NCBI GenBank assembly: GCA_030407085.1
Contig: CM059582.1
Span: forward strand, 68,157,501 to 68,221,500
Source: Trichopria drosophilae
Taxonomy: Eukaryota; Arthropoda; Insecta; Hymenoptera; Diapriidae
Length of the DNA stretch: 64,000 nucleotides
Reading direction: 5' to 3'
The notes below the pieces were generated by a model. It did not search any database. It was not told the origin of the DNA and was given only the letters and a program-made list of their open reading frames with translations. This document shows positions 23,923 to 35,200 of this stretch, piece by piece. The position numbers were made by a program, and so were the translations under genes. The first letter of the stretch is position 1; each line of letters opens with the position of its first letter.

Positions 23923-24818
23923 TGTTACCTCGCCCTGAAAAGGACGAGGCAGACTTATTTTTCTCACGAACTACAAAAGGGGGACGGGGGCGCGGGTCCA
24001 AATCTCGCGACGGCGGGACTTCTTAAGGAAATGACCGGGAATAACCACGCAAAAATTAACACTCGCGGGCGGGGGGGGGGACTATGGAGCACTTATAAAA
24101 TCCAAAAAAACTTCTCACCGGTAATGATGTCCGGGATCCTCGATTCCTTCTTGGTCCCGGGGGGGGGGGGGGGGGGGGGGGTCAGCTCGGTGATAATGGC
24201 GTCGAACTCGACTCCTCTTCTCCTGCGGCTGTGAGGGCACTAGCTCGCTTTCGGAAATCACGGCGATGACGATCCTGGCCAATACTTTATCTCGACACGC
24301 GGCGCGAACTACTGTTGTCTCCTTGGCTAGAGCCTCACGGATACTGTCCCTCTTCTTCCTTCTATTCCTTCAGCGGTGCGCCGTCGGGCCGGCGCGTGCG
24401 CGCTCGGGCGATCGTCGTGAAAGAGGGGTTCGTCCGGGGGTCCTCGTTGGGGGACGTACTCGTCGGGGCGATGACGAGCACCGTCCTCGGGGTCTTCATG
24501 GTGGGAGGGGACGACCCGGAGCGCTGACAAGTGCTTCGTGCGTCCCCGTATCGTCTCGGGCTAGCTGTCGCTATTTTGAGAGAGAGAACGATAGGGAGGG
24601 CAGGAGAGAGGTCGGCCGCGGTGGCCGAGGCCCGTTACTCGGGAACTCTCGAGGCGCACTGCGGCACGACCTGTGGGGGAGGACGTGTGGAGGCGCGCTC
24701 CGGTAAAAAGAACCGTTTCTCCTCCGGGAGAGGCGGACTTCGTAGCGGGGTTACGCCCGGCCCCAATAGATGGCGCGAGGTTCGGGAAGCGCGTCGATCT
24801 GTGACGGGTTGCGTCACA
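23923..24818 (-). repeat. 3' LTR of the Gypsy element (896 bp)
   Basis: Bounded by TGTTACC at 23923 and TCACA at 24818 on the plus strand, so TGTGACG...TAACA in element orientation. About 480 bp (24338-24818) match the other LTR with roughly a dozen differences by eye, as do the outer 31 bases. The segment 23955-24337, including a 23-base G run, is absent from the other LTR. Confidence 0.88.
24159..24181 (+). repeat. G23 homopolymer in the 3' LTR
   Basis: An uninterrupted run of 23 G (C on the element's strand). It is a potential G-quadruplex and a likely spot for sequencing-length error. Confidence 0.95.
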
Positions 24819-25187
24819 TACCCCTTGGGTACTGTATGTCATATGTCGACGTTCGGGTTCTGGGGGGGTAGGGAGGTTTCTTGAGTATTCGGGCCAACTG
24901 AATCGCAACGGGGCGACGGCTCAACTCGCCTTGAACTTCACGTACTAAGTCCCGAATTGGCGACTTATTGCGACGTGTCCTTAAGTATTTAGGTCGGTGG
25001 CATTCGCGACGGACCACTAAATCAAACCGTGGGAATGAATTAGCAAAATTTTTAGATTGCGTGACGTCTCTCTAAGGTCGAATTCCCCAATTACTACACG
25101 GTTTAGCGCGACTTGACTTTACTCATTACTTTATTGCACTCCGGCCTGTGCATAGCCGAGGGTACCAATAATTCGCGAAGGACAACA
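24819..25187 (-). other. Region between gag-like ORF and 3' LTR
   Basis: Contains a short minus-strand open frame (25017-24814) without recognised features. A weak purine-rich stretch, CCCAAGGGGTA, abuts the LTR at 24819-24829 in element orientation. It would be the polypurine-tract position, but it is short. Confidence 0.4.
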
Positions 25188-26465
25188 TCATCGTAAGGGA
25201 CAGCAGGTCACGCACACGACACCGGCACGTCCCTGATACCGGGATGGGGAGGAAGAGGCTATTCTACCCGCTACCGGGCCGGGTGCCTCCGGCGATTGGG
25301 GGTTGACGGCCCCCTTCGTCGCGAGACCTCCTTCCCCCAGTAGTCGCCGATAGCAACTGTGCGCCGGGTGGCCTCGCTGGCCACAATTCCAGCAGCGGCC
25401 CTCGGCGGGGGTAACCCGTAACGGTCCCGGGCCGGTCCTGGTGAGGGTACGTCCCCCGAGAGCCGCTACCGGAACTAGCGGTGCCATGAGGGGGGGTGGT
25501 AGGGACATCAGGGGAGGTGGCTGCGTTACCGCGACCGTCCTCGCGGGGTCTACCGACACCACGCGAACTAATAGTGCCCGGTCTGGGGCGATCCTTATTA
25601 GGACCGGGGAATCCGGTCGCTGAGTCCGCGAGGGGTCGCATTGGGCTACCCCGCGGTGCGGCCGGGTGCGGTTCCCCCTTCGGGTTCGTCGGCGTCGTCG
25701 ACGACGGCGGGAAGCGCCAACCCGGCGGGGTTCCTCGCACACCGGCTCCGCGAGGTCGGTGTTGCCGGTCGGCGGGGTTCCCGGGAGGGACTCGGCCCTC
25801 ACAAATCGAAGTGGGGAGAGGGGGCGCGTCTGTGCCGGATGGGCCCAAACATATTCCCGCACCGGCGGGGGGGTCCACGGTTGCGGGTTTGGTACCTCGG
25901 GGGGTCCCCTCAAGAACTGCCCCTGCCGACCCCTCCGCTCCTCCTCCCAGACCAAGGCGCAAAAGTCCTCTATAGGGACCAACGACTGGGAGGGGAGAGA
26001 AGGGGGGGGGGCGAACGAGGAGGTTCTCCCCCGGTTGCCCGATGGAGGGCTGCGCGGCACCGTCTCCGCCCTCCTCCATCTCCTCCGGTGAGGAGTGGTC
26101 CGTGTCCGGGGGCGGGGGCTGTCCGGGGGCCTCATAGGGGCGGCGGAGGTGCGGTCGCCCCGACGGGTCTTCCGACTCCTCTATCGCCGTCCCCAACTGC
26201 AGGGGTTTCAGGCCGGCGTGGCACGGGGGAATCGGGTGGTCGGCGGTTGGCCGCGCGAACACCACCCGTCCGGCCTCCACCGGTTGGGGCAGGTGGCAGA
26301 TGGTCGGTAGGGGCGGCAATTCCGCCGGGGTGAGTGGCGGCACCGCTGTCGCTGCCTCTGGCGTCGGTGGTGGCGACGCCGTGGCTCCCCTGGAGCGGAC
26401 GAAGGTGACCTAGCAGGGCACCCTCGCCCACCGGGTCCTCTTCTTTACTGGTGCCACCTTCACCA
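25188..26465 (-). pseudogene. Gag-like proline-rich protein with CCHC zinc knuckle, 3' of pol
   Basis: An ATG at 26465 (MVKVAPVKKRTRWARVPC) follows a strong splice-acceptor sequence but meets a stop after 18 codons. The open frames then overlap. One (26343-25264) carries AELPPLPTICHLPQPVEAGR, and another (26135-25188) carries a structured stretch (VPIEDFCALVWEEERRG) and a single knuckle CWNCGQRGHPAHSC near 25370. The zinc knuckle and the arginine/proline-rich sequence are typical of the nucleocapsid end of Gypsy Gag. No capsid domain is recognisable. At least two frameshifts would be needed to join these pieces, so this is probably decayed. Finding it after the integrase instead of before the protease is unusual. 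It could be a relocated gag, a third ORF that acquired a knuckle, or a recombinant. Confidence 0.6.
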
Positions 26466-26481
26466 TTTTGCTGTGTTGTAC

Positions 26482-26498
26482 CTGTAAAAAAAGGGGGG
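26482..26498 (-). promoter_or_regulatory. Candidate splice acceptor before the gag-like ORF
   Basis: On the minus strand, CCCCCCTTTTTTTACAG ends at 26482, 17 bases before the ATG at 26465. It is a textbook pyrimidine tract plus CAG. In env-bearing Gypsy elements the downstream ORF is expressed from a spliced RNA with such an acceptor. Confidence 0.55.
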
Positions 26499-26787
26499 AT
26501 TACCCTACATTGGTTGGGTCTACTGTAAGAGTTGGGCCAACCTTATCCCTTTTTTTATTCCAATAATATATAGCATAATTAGTAACACAATACACAGTTT
26601 GACATCAATTGACCCATACACAGCAACAGCGAAACAACAAAACACACAAAAATAAGAAAATATATATAGATAAAGGTGGGGGTGGGGTGGTGGTCCCTCA
26701 ACAATAGAGGTACCAGTGTAGCATCTAGACTCTTCGGTGGCGTAGACCGGGACGTCTTCCGCCCGGGTGCGCCGGCGAAAAGGAGAC
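26499..26787 (-). other. Spacer between pol and the gag-like ORF
   Basis: An AT-rich 290-bp interval without an open frame. It has a CACCCC/CCACC-rich patch near 26673-26700 in element orientation. Confidence 0.5.
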
Positions 26788-29700
26788 CTACGGCGCTGCC
26801 GTCTTGCGTGGACGACCTGGGTGCCTACGGGTTGGGGTCGCTTTAGTCGTCTCCACTGGCCTTATCACTCGGGGCACCTCGCTGCGGCGTGGCATGGGGG
26901 TACGCTCGTTCGGCCCTTGGGTGACCGGTCGGGGCTGTTTCGATGGCCGCCCACGGCGACGTGGCAATGGTTCCTCTCCTAACGAGTCCGGACTCCTCAT
27001 TTTTAATTGAGAGTCCGTAGGGTTTTCGGGTATCGAGGGTGGAGCGGTTGGTTCGCTTCTCGAACTCTCCTTGGCGTCGGGGGCACGATAGGGTTTCAGG
27101 TCCTTGATATGCGCCCTCGGGTTCCGACGACTATCCGGGTCGCTCAGTTCGAAAACGACGGGGGATATTACTCGTACTATTCTATGCGGGCCACTGAATT
27201 TGGGCGCAAGTTTAGCCGCAAAATTTTGAGCTCCCGACGATAGGACCCGTATACGTCGCAGCACTAAATCGCCCACCTTGTATTCTACCTCACGATGGGA
27301 GCGATTATAATATTCGGCTTGACGCGTCGCGGCGCGCTCCAGGTTGCGATGTACCCAGTCGTGAATGAGAGGTAGCCTCCTCATTCGATCATGCCAGAAT
27401 TCAGGATCCTTGGGTAGTGTAAGTGGGGGAGGGGGAAGATCGGTACGTAGATTTCTAATGGCTACTGGATTGCGGCCGAAATTCAGAAACGCGGGGGTCA
27501 TTTTCGTGGACGACTGGACAGCCGTATTCAGGGCGAACGTAAGTTCTTCTAGGTGTACGTCCCAGTCGCGATGGTCGTGTGACACGAAGGTACACATCAT
27601 CGTTTTGAGGGTCCGGTTTACCCTCTCGACTGGGTTCGCTTGGGCGTGATACGGGGGGGTGCGAGCGGGGGTATGCCTAACTGTTTCAGGTGGGTCTGCA
27701 CGTATGTGTTATCGTACTGCTTGGCATTGTCTGAAAGAAAATATCTTGGACAACCCCATCGATTAATAACTAGGCTATTGAAGGCGGCCATTATGGCGGC
27801 ACCTGTAGCCGCTTGAAGGGGCTTCACTTCCACATATTTAGTAAACATATCCTGAAAAACCACTACGAACTGGTTTTGACGCTTGCTGGGGGGGATGACG
27901 TCAGAACTGACCGTCATCCAGGGGCCTTCCGTGGTTCTTTCGCGCATGAGTCCGGCCGGGGCCTGCTGGGAAACTTTTTGCTTCTGACAGGCGGGGCATC
28001 GTGCGACGAAAGTAGTGACGTCCTGGAAAACACCGGGCCAATAGAAGCCTTGGATGAAACGGTGATACGTCTTATCCACTCCTAAATGGCCGGCTTGCGG
28101 GCTATCGTGCGCATCGCTGAGGGCACGGGCACGCGCTCCTGCGGGGAGAACGAGTTTCCAGGCGTCGAGGTCATTGAGGGCGGACTCTATCAGCGGGTGG
28201 GGCTTGTGGAAATATATCCGGTCTTCCTCGATCCTCCAATTCGGATATTTCGAGGGAAATTTTCGGATATTATCCATTTTCTGGGTGTACCACGGGTCCG
28301 TGGTATCGCCCAGTGCGCAAAGGGCGGTATCGACATTTTCGTACATTCTCGAGAGGGCATCGGGCACCGCATTGAGCGTGCCTTTTCGATGCTCGATTTT
28401 CATATCATAGGTCTGCATGGCTAGGGCCCACCGTGCCAATCTCCCGGTTGGGTCTCGCAAATTCCTGAGCCACTGTAGACTGCTATGATCGGTGATCACC
28501 CGAAAATGGGTCCCCTCGACATAGGGTCGATACTTTTTCACGGCCCAGAGGACGGCGAGACACTCCTTCTCCGTGACGGTATACTTCCGTTCAGCCTTGG
28601 TGAGCACGCGGTTAGCAAAGCTAATCGGGTGCTCATTACCGGCGATTTCTTGGGTGATTACCGCCCCGATAGCAAAGTCGCTCGCATCCGTCTGAATCGT
28701 GAAGGGGACGTCGAAGTTTGGGCGTGCCAACACGGGGGTACAAGTGAGGGAATCTCGGTGGGCTTCGAAGGCAGATTGCTGCTCTGGGCCCCATATCCAG
28801 GGGGTATTCTTTGTTAGTAATTTCGTCAGATGAACGCGATCACGCGAAAAATCTGGGAGAAAGCGCGCGTACCAACCCACCATCCCTAAAAAGCGCCTTA
28901 GCTCTTTGAGGTTGGTGGGGGGCGGAAATTCGAGAACGGGAGCGACCTTGTCCGGATCCGTCTTTAGTCCATCTTTATTCAATACGAACCCGAGGTATTT
29001 TACCTCGTCCCGGAAGAATTCACTCTTCTCCGGGTTTAGTTCAAATCCGGCGTTGCGTAGACTGGTCAATACAAGTCTCAAATAGCGAAAATGGTCCTCC
29101 TCATTGTCCGTGGCAATGATGATGTCATCCAAATACGCGAAGACGTGGGGTTCCCACGCGGGGTCGATGAGACGGTCCACTAATGAACGTAAGGCATTCG
29201 TTTGAATTGAAATGAACCGCGCCCTGGGACAGCGAACGCGGTAACGGGCCGACTGTTACTACCGGCACCTGAAAGTAGGCCTGGCTTAGATCGAGGGTGG
29301 TGATGCGTTGGGCCCGACTCAACCCGGACAGAATCCTATCCATCGAGGGGAGCGGGTAAGCATCCTTCTTGGTTATTTTATTTACGTCTCGGAAGTCGAC
29401 GCAGAACCTAAAAGTCCCATTCGACTTCCGGACGATAACGGGGTTACTCATCCAGGGGCTCGCGGAGCGTTCGATGATGCCATTACTTAGCATTTCATCG
29501 ACCGCCTCCTGTGCTACTTTTAACATGTAAGGAGAGAGTAGGCGAGCCTTTTGACGAATCGGGGGATGACCCTGTACGTCGATAGCGTGCTGCGTCAGAC
29601 GCGTTATTCCGATTGTAGGGGTCCTATTTGTGGGGTAGAATTTATCGAGTAGCCTCCTTAATCGTGGGCCGGCTTCTTGGGAGGGGGCGACCAATCCTGC

Positions 29701-29949
29701 GCAGTCGTGTACGGCGAAGGCGGTAACTGAAACGCCGGAATCGTTTAACGAGTGCGGGGTGCCGTTGTGGCTACTCCACGCATTATTCTCGGTATCTATC
29801 TTCAGACCGAAATAGGAGCGCGACGCTCCGGTATCAACGAGTGCCCTTATACTCTTCCCATTCAAGGCTACGCGAAAGTGGGGGCGAGGGTCCGAATCTA
29901 ATGTCCATTGATTATCTTCGCCAGAATCTATGGACTCGGACCCGATATT
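26788..29949 (-). pseudogene. Gypsy pol polyprotein (protease-RT-RNase H-integrase), frameshifted
   Basis: The frame opens after a TAG at about 29951. It begins with an aspartic protease (ALVDTGASRSYFG, about 29830) and the RT start (WMSNPVIVRKSNGTFRFCVD, about 29440). It continues to LDLSQAYFQVP (motif A, about 29285). A frameshift near 29270 and loss of about ten residues near 29180 precede the catalytic FAYLDDIIIAT (about 29130). RNase H has TIQTDASDFAIGAVI (about 28690). The integrase has an HHCC finger (AGHLG...TYHRF...CPACQ, about 28030), DDE residues in SSDVIPP, LSDNAKQY and NPVERVNRT, and a C7-run frameshift near 27655 just before the last. The C-terminus has two AT-hook-like motifs (RRGRPSK, HPGRPRK). 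There is no upstream gag frame. Not functional as read. Confidence 0.92.
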
Positions 29950-29950
29950 C

Positions 29951-31008
29951 TATCCTGGAAATGGCGAAACCCGTTAATTACTTTTCAATATAGCAAAAAT
30001 TGCTTGTTATAAAATTACTTTCTATTAAATTTCAAAAAAAGTAATTTGTTTATTGAAAAATTTTTTAGTTAGTTTATTATTTAATTATTTCAACTTTGTT
30101 ATTAAAAAAAATAATTAAATTTCAATTCTCAAAGAAAAATTGACACGGGTGGCACAAATTCAAAATTTTCAGTTCTCATTAATATTCGAAAATCTACTAC
30201 CGGAATTTAACTGTCCGAATTAATTCAATTACTACTTCGATTTGAAGACACTCAATAAAAATAAAAACCGAAAAAACTGCAAATTAAAATAACCATTATT
30301 TTTGTATATTCAAAGAAAATTTTTCTAAAATTATTAGATTATTCCCTTACGTATTTGTAATTATAGGGAGTTTCTTGGGTGTGACTTTCTGTATCTCACT
30401 AAAATTAAGATTAGTTACACATAGTTAACTCATTAAATCTAAATATAAAATTATAATTTAATATATAAAATTAAATACACATCATTAACTAATTAAATGT
30501 AATTACCAATATAATATAATGTAATCTAAAATTAAATGCGCATAGTTCGAAAACTTTTCTTTTCCAAGGAAATGAAACAGAAATTCAAAGTTTCGTTACA
30601 GGGTTATAAACATTTATTTTTAAATGGGAAGTTGCGACGGAATATAAGTTCCTTAAATTCTTTTGAACTTTGAAAAAATTATTTTCTAACGGTTAGGGAC
30701 GGCAGGGCGGGTGTTTGTCAACACCTCGATTTCACCGGGCCAACTTATTTCCCGGCAACTGTTTTTCGTATTTAAAATTAAATACGCAAACAAGTACTGG
30801 AGCACTGCAATTGAAATTTTTGTTGTACCCGTTGCAACGATTTTTTTTCTTTATTTACACTTCCGGTATACGCGACACTAAAAAGGATTTAGAAAATTGA
30901 CTTTGCTTCACATTCCCGGCGAGTTCCGCCGAACTCGTTCCGCCACTTCCTTTTTAACTTTTTATTAAAATGGGAAAGTCTAAATAGATTTCCCCACCAT
31001 GGATGCCA
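29951..31008 (-). other. AT-rich leader between 5' LTR and pol
   Basis: About 1.06 kb of strongly AT-rich sequence lies where gag would be expected. It has no open frame of note on the minus strand and contrasts sharply with the GC-rich pol. It may be an insertion or replacement, or a genuine long leader. No transposon ends were found in it. Confidence 0.6.
30991..31008 (-). other. Candidate primer-binding site
   Basis: In element orientation TGGCATCCATGGTGGGGA starts immediately after the 5' LTR. It begins with TGG, complementary to a tRNA 3' CCA. I could not assign the tRNA. Confidence 0.5.
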
Positions 31009-31530
31009 TGTATAACCTCGCCCTGAAAAGGACGAGGCAGATTTCTATTACGGATACTGTCCCTCTTCTTCCTTCTATTCCTTCAGCGGTGCGCCGTCGG
31101 CCCGGCGCGTGCGCGCTCGGGCGATCGGCGTGAGAGAGGGGTTCGTCCGGGGGTCCTCGTTGGGGGACGTACTCGTCGGGGCGATGACGAGCACCGTCCT
31201 CGGGGTCTTCATGGTGGGAGGGGACGACCCGGAGCGCTGACAAGTGCTTCGTACGTCCCCGTATCGTCTCGGGCTAGCTGTCGCTATTTGAGAGAGAGAA
31301 CGATAGGGAGGGATGGAGAGAGGTCGGCGGCGGTGGCCGAGGCCCGTTACTCGGGAACTCTCGAGGCGCACTGCGGCACGACCTGTGGGGGAGGACGAGT
31401 GGAGGCGCGCTCCGGTAAAAAGAACCGTTTCTCCTCCGGGAGGGGCGGGCTTCGTAGCGGGGTTACGCCCGGCCCCAATAGATGGCGCGAGGTTCGGGAA
31501 GCGCGTCGATCTGTGACGGGTTTCGTCACA
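31009..31530 (-). repeat. 5' LTR of the Gypsy element (522 bp, internally shortened)
   Basis: It starts TGTATAACCTCGCCC at 31009 and ends TCACA at 31530, followed by the target duplicate CTAA. It lacks about 374 bp present in the other LTR, replaced by a short TTTCTATTA joint near 31040. Confidence 0.88.
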
Positions 31531-31534
31531 CTAA

Positions 31535-32240
31535 AAAAAAAACACGTACAATAGCCCACTGTTCTTAGACATTCCTAAAGGCAATAAAAAATCACAGCCA
31601 TACACACATACATACAAGTCGACCCCACCCAACGCTTGCATCAACTCTAAAAATAGGAAAAAGAAATAAATGCCATCCCTTTTTATTATACAAAACAACC
31701 AACAAATTTCAGGGCAGCTCAGACAAACATGGATTCCATTTTTTGTTTAAAAAATAGAGAACACCACCGATCATATTTGTAGAATCTATAAAAATAAATA
31801 TACAGGGTGATCTTCCAACCCCTACCGAGCGGAGAACAGCAGATACTTGAGTTGATTCTGAGCAACATTTTCATCTAAAAAAATGTCGTGGAAAGTAAAA
31901 TTTTCAAATTATTCAACATTGAAATCAACCAATGGGAGTTTGATATTATGGATTGCCAAAAAGAAATTCGAACAGTTGCGTTATTGGCGAACGTCACGAA
32001 AGAACTGGGAGAAAATGAGCATCGCCGGGAGACGAGTGAGCTACCTCGCGCGTTTTTGTTTTCAAGCATCAAGGTGTCATTAATAAAACAATGGAATGTC
32101 TAACCTGAATATAATTACGACAGCCAAAGTAAATTTTCAAAATACTACACGGATTGCGAGAAGTGAGAAAATGATTCAAAACTATTAAAATAATGAAAAA
32201 ATCAATTTTGTTAATTAAAATTACCCATAATGTCATTTTT
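31535..32240. other. Unassigned flank between LTR element and satellite
   Basis: AT-rich. A phrase TACAGGGTGATCTTCCAACC at 31801 resembles the ends of repeated elements found in many insects. Two small overlapping plus-strand ORFs (31883-32103) follow, without recognised features. No gene called. Confidence 0.4.
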
Positions 32241-35200
32241 CTGCTTCAAATCGATATTTTCCTTATTTCCAAGGGTATTTGTGAAGTGTTAGTAGTGCAA
32301 TAGTTTAACTTTATAAACAATTTCCTGCACAAGTTATACAGAAATCGATATAAACAATGATACTTTAAACAATGATTGCAGTCGCCAATTGTTTCAAAAC
32401 GATATTTTCTATATTTCCACCAGAATTTTTCAAGCGTTTGTAAAATTTTCAACTTTATAATCAATTTCCTTCGAATTTGCTGCGAAGGGCTCAACTGTGC
32501 GTGGAGCAGCACGGAAAACATTTTGAGCAATATTTGAAATGATTTTTTAAAAATATGAATAAACAATGTTAAATAAAATTTTACAACATAGTAAAATTGA
32601 TAATTAATTTTGAAACCCCTTTTCTTGGAATTTTAATTGTACCATACAAACACTTCAGAAGTGGTATTAGAAATATGGTAAATATCGTTTTGTAACCATT
32701 CACTACAGGAATCATTATTTATAAGGATTTCTATAAAAGGCGTATAAATTTTGCAGGAAATTGTTTATAAATTTTGCAAGCACTTCATAAATATTGTTTG
32801 AAATAAGGAAAATATCGTTTAGAAACAATTCCCTATTGAAGTCATTGTTTAAATTATCATTTTTTATAACGATTTTTATGAAACACGTATAACTTGCGCA
32901 GGAAATTGTTTATAAATTTAAAATTTTGCGAACGATTCAAAAGTACTCTTTCAGATGTTATACGCCTTTTATTGAAATTGGTATAAACAATGATAAATTA
33001 AACAATGATTTCAGTAGCGAATTGTTTCTAAACGATATTTTCCTTACTTGAAACAGTACTTTTGAATCGTTCGCAAAATTTTAAATTTATAAACAATTTC
33101 CTGCCCAATATATATGTGTTTTATAGAAATCGTTATAAACAATTAAAAATGAAGCAATGTTACTTGTCGCGAATGGTTTCAAACCGATATTTTCCATATA
33201 TTAAGTAGTATTTTCGAAGTGTTTGCATAATTTTGACTTTCCAACCAATTTGCTACACAAGTTATACGCCTCTAACAGAAATCATTTTAAAAAATGATAA
33301 TTTAAACAATGATTTCCGTAGCGAATTGTTTCCCAACGATATTTTCCTTATTTCAAACTGTATTTACGAAGTGTTTGCAAAATTTTAAATTTATAAACGA
33401 TTTCCTGCACAATTTATACGTGTTTTATAGAAATCCTTATCAAAAATGATAATTTAAACAATGACTCCAATAGGGAAATGTTTTTAAACGATACTTTCCT
33501 TACTTCAAACAGTATTTTTGAAGTGTTTGCAAAATTATAAATTTAAAAACAATTTTCTACAGATGTTATACGCCTTTTATTGAAATTGTTATAAACAGTG
33601 ATAATTTAAACAATGATTTCAGTAGCGAATTGTTCCTAAACGATATTTTCCTTACTTGAAACAGTACTTTTGAATTGTTCGCAAAATTTTAAATTTATAA
33701 ACAATTTCCTGCAGAATTTATACGTGTTTTATAGAAATGGTTATAAAAAATGATTTAAACAATGACTCTAATAGGGAATTGTTTCTAATCGATATTTGCC
33801 TTACTTGATACAGTACTTTTGAATTGTTCGCCAAATTTAAAATTTATAAACAATTTCCTTCACAATTTATACGTGTTTTATAGAAATCGTTATAAAAAAT
33901 GATAATTTAAACAATGACTCCAATAGCGCATTGTTTCTAAACTATGTTTGCCTTACTTGATAAAGTACTTTTGAATTGTTCGCAAAATTTAAAATTTATA
34001 AACAATTTTCTGCAGATGTTATACGCCTTTTATTGAAATTATACACAAGTTATACGCCTTTTAGAGAAATCGTTATAAACAATTAAAAATGAAGCAATGT
34101 TACTTGTCGCGAATGGATTCAAACCGATATTTTCCATATATTAAGTAGTATTTTCGAAATGTTTGCAAAATTGTAACTTTCCAACCAATTTCGTACACAA
34201 GTTATACGCCTCGAACAGAAATCATTTTAAAAAATGATAATTTAAACAATGATTTCTGTAGCGAATTGTTTCCTAACGAGACTTTCCTTATTTCAAACAG
34301 TATTTATGAAGTGTTTGCAAAATTTTAAACTTATAAACAATTTCTTGCACAATTTATATGTGTTTTATAGAAATGTTTATAAAAAATGAAAATTTAAGCA
34401 ATGACTCTAATAGAGAATTGTTTCTAAACGATATTTGCCTTACTTGAGACAGTACTTTTGAATCGTTCGCAAAATTTAAAATTTATAAACAATTTTCTGC
34501 ACAAGTTATACGCCTTTTAGAGAAATCGTTATAAACAATTAAAAATGAAGCAATTTTCGTAGTCGCGAATGGTTTCAAACCGATATTTTCCATATTTTAA
34601 GTAGCATTTTTGAAGTGTTTGCAAAATTTTAACTTTCCAACCAATTTCATGCACAAGTTACACGCCTCTAACAGAAATCATAAAAAATGATAATTTAAAC
34701 AATGATTTCAGTAGCGAATTGTTTCCCAACGATACTTTCCTTATTTCAAACAGTATTTATGAAGTGTTTACAAAATTTTAAATTTATTAACAATTTCCTG
34801 CACAATTTATACGTGTTTTCTAGAAATCGTATTAAAAAATGATAATTTAAACAAAGGCTCCCGTAGGGAATTGTTTTTTAAACGATACTTTCCTTACTTC
34901 AAACAGTATTTTTGAATGGTTCGCAAAATTTAAAATTTATAAACAATTTTCAGCACAAGTTATACGCCTTTTATTGAAATTGTTATAAACAATGATAATT
35001 TAAACAATGATTTCAGTAGCGAATTGTTCCTAAACGATATTTTCCTTACTTGAAACAGTACTTTTGAATCGTTCGCAAATTGTTAAATTTTTAAACAATT
35101 TCCTGCAGAATTTATACGTGTTTTATAGAAATGGTTATAAAAAATGATAATTTAAACAATGACTCTAATAGGGAACTGTTTCTAAACGATATTTGCCTTA

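Larger units (their letters stand above)
23923..31530 (-). mobile_element. Ty3/Gypsy LTR retrotransposon with gag-like ORF downstream of pol
   Basis: Two related LTRs (23923-24818 and 31009-31530) flank a minus-strand pol with the order protease, RT, RNase H, integrase, which is the Ty3/Gypsy order. In element orientation the LTR begins TGTGACG and ends ...CA. The 4-bp direct repeat CTAA flanks the element (23919-23922 and 31531-31534). A sequence starting TGGCATCC directly follows the 5' LTR as a candidate primer-binding site. The element is GC-rich, unlike its surroundings, except for an AT-rich leader at 29951-31008. The proline-rich zinc-knuckle ORF (25188-26465) lies between pol and the 3' LTR, where an env would normally be, and no gag is visible before protease. 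Several frameshifts disrupt pol. Confidence 0.9.

Noticed and set aside
24266..24908. ORFs inside the LTRs on both strands
   Set aside because: LTR sequence is GC-rich and open by chance. The same frames recur in the second LTR without protein features.
25441..26333. Several long plus-strand ORFs opposite the gag-like region
   Set aside because: GC-rich sequence lacks stops on both strands. Only the minus strand shows a zinc knuckle and fits the element's orientation.
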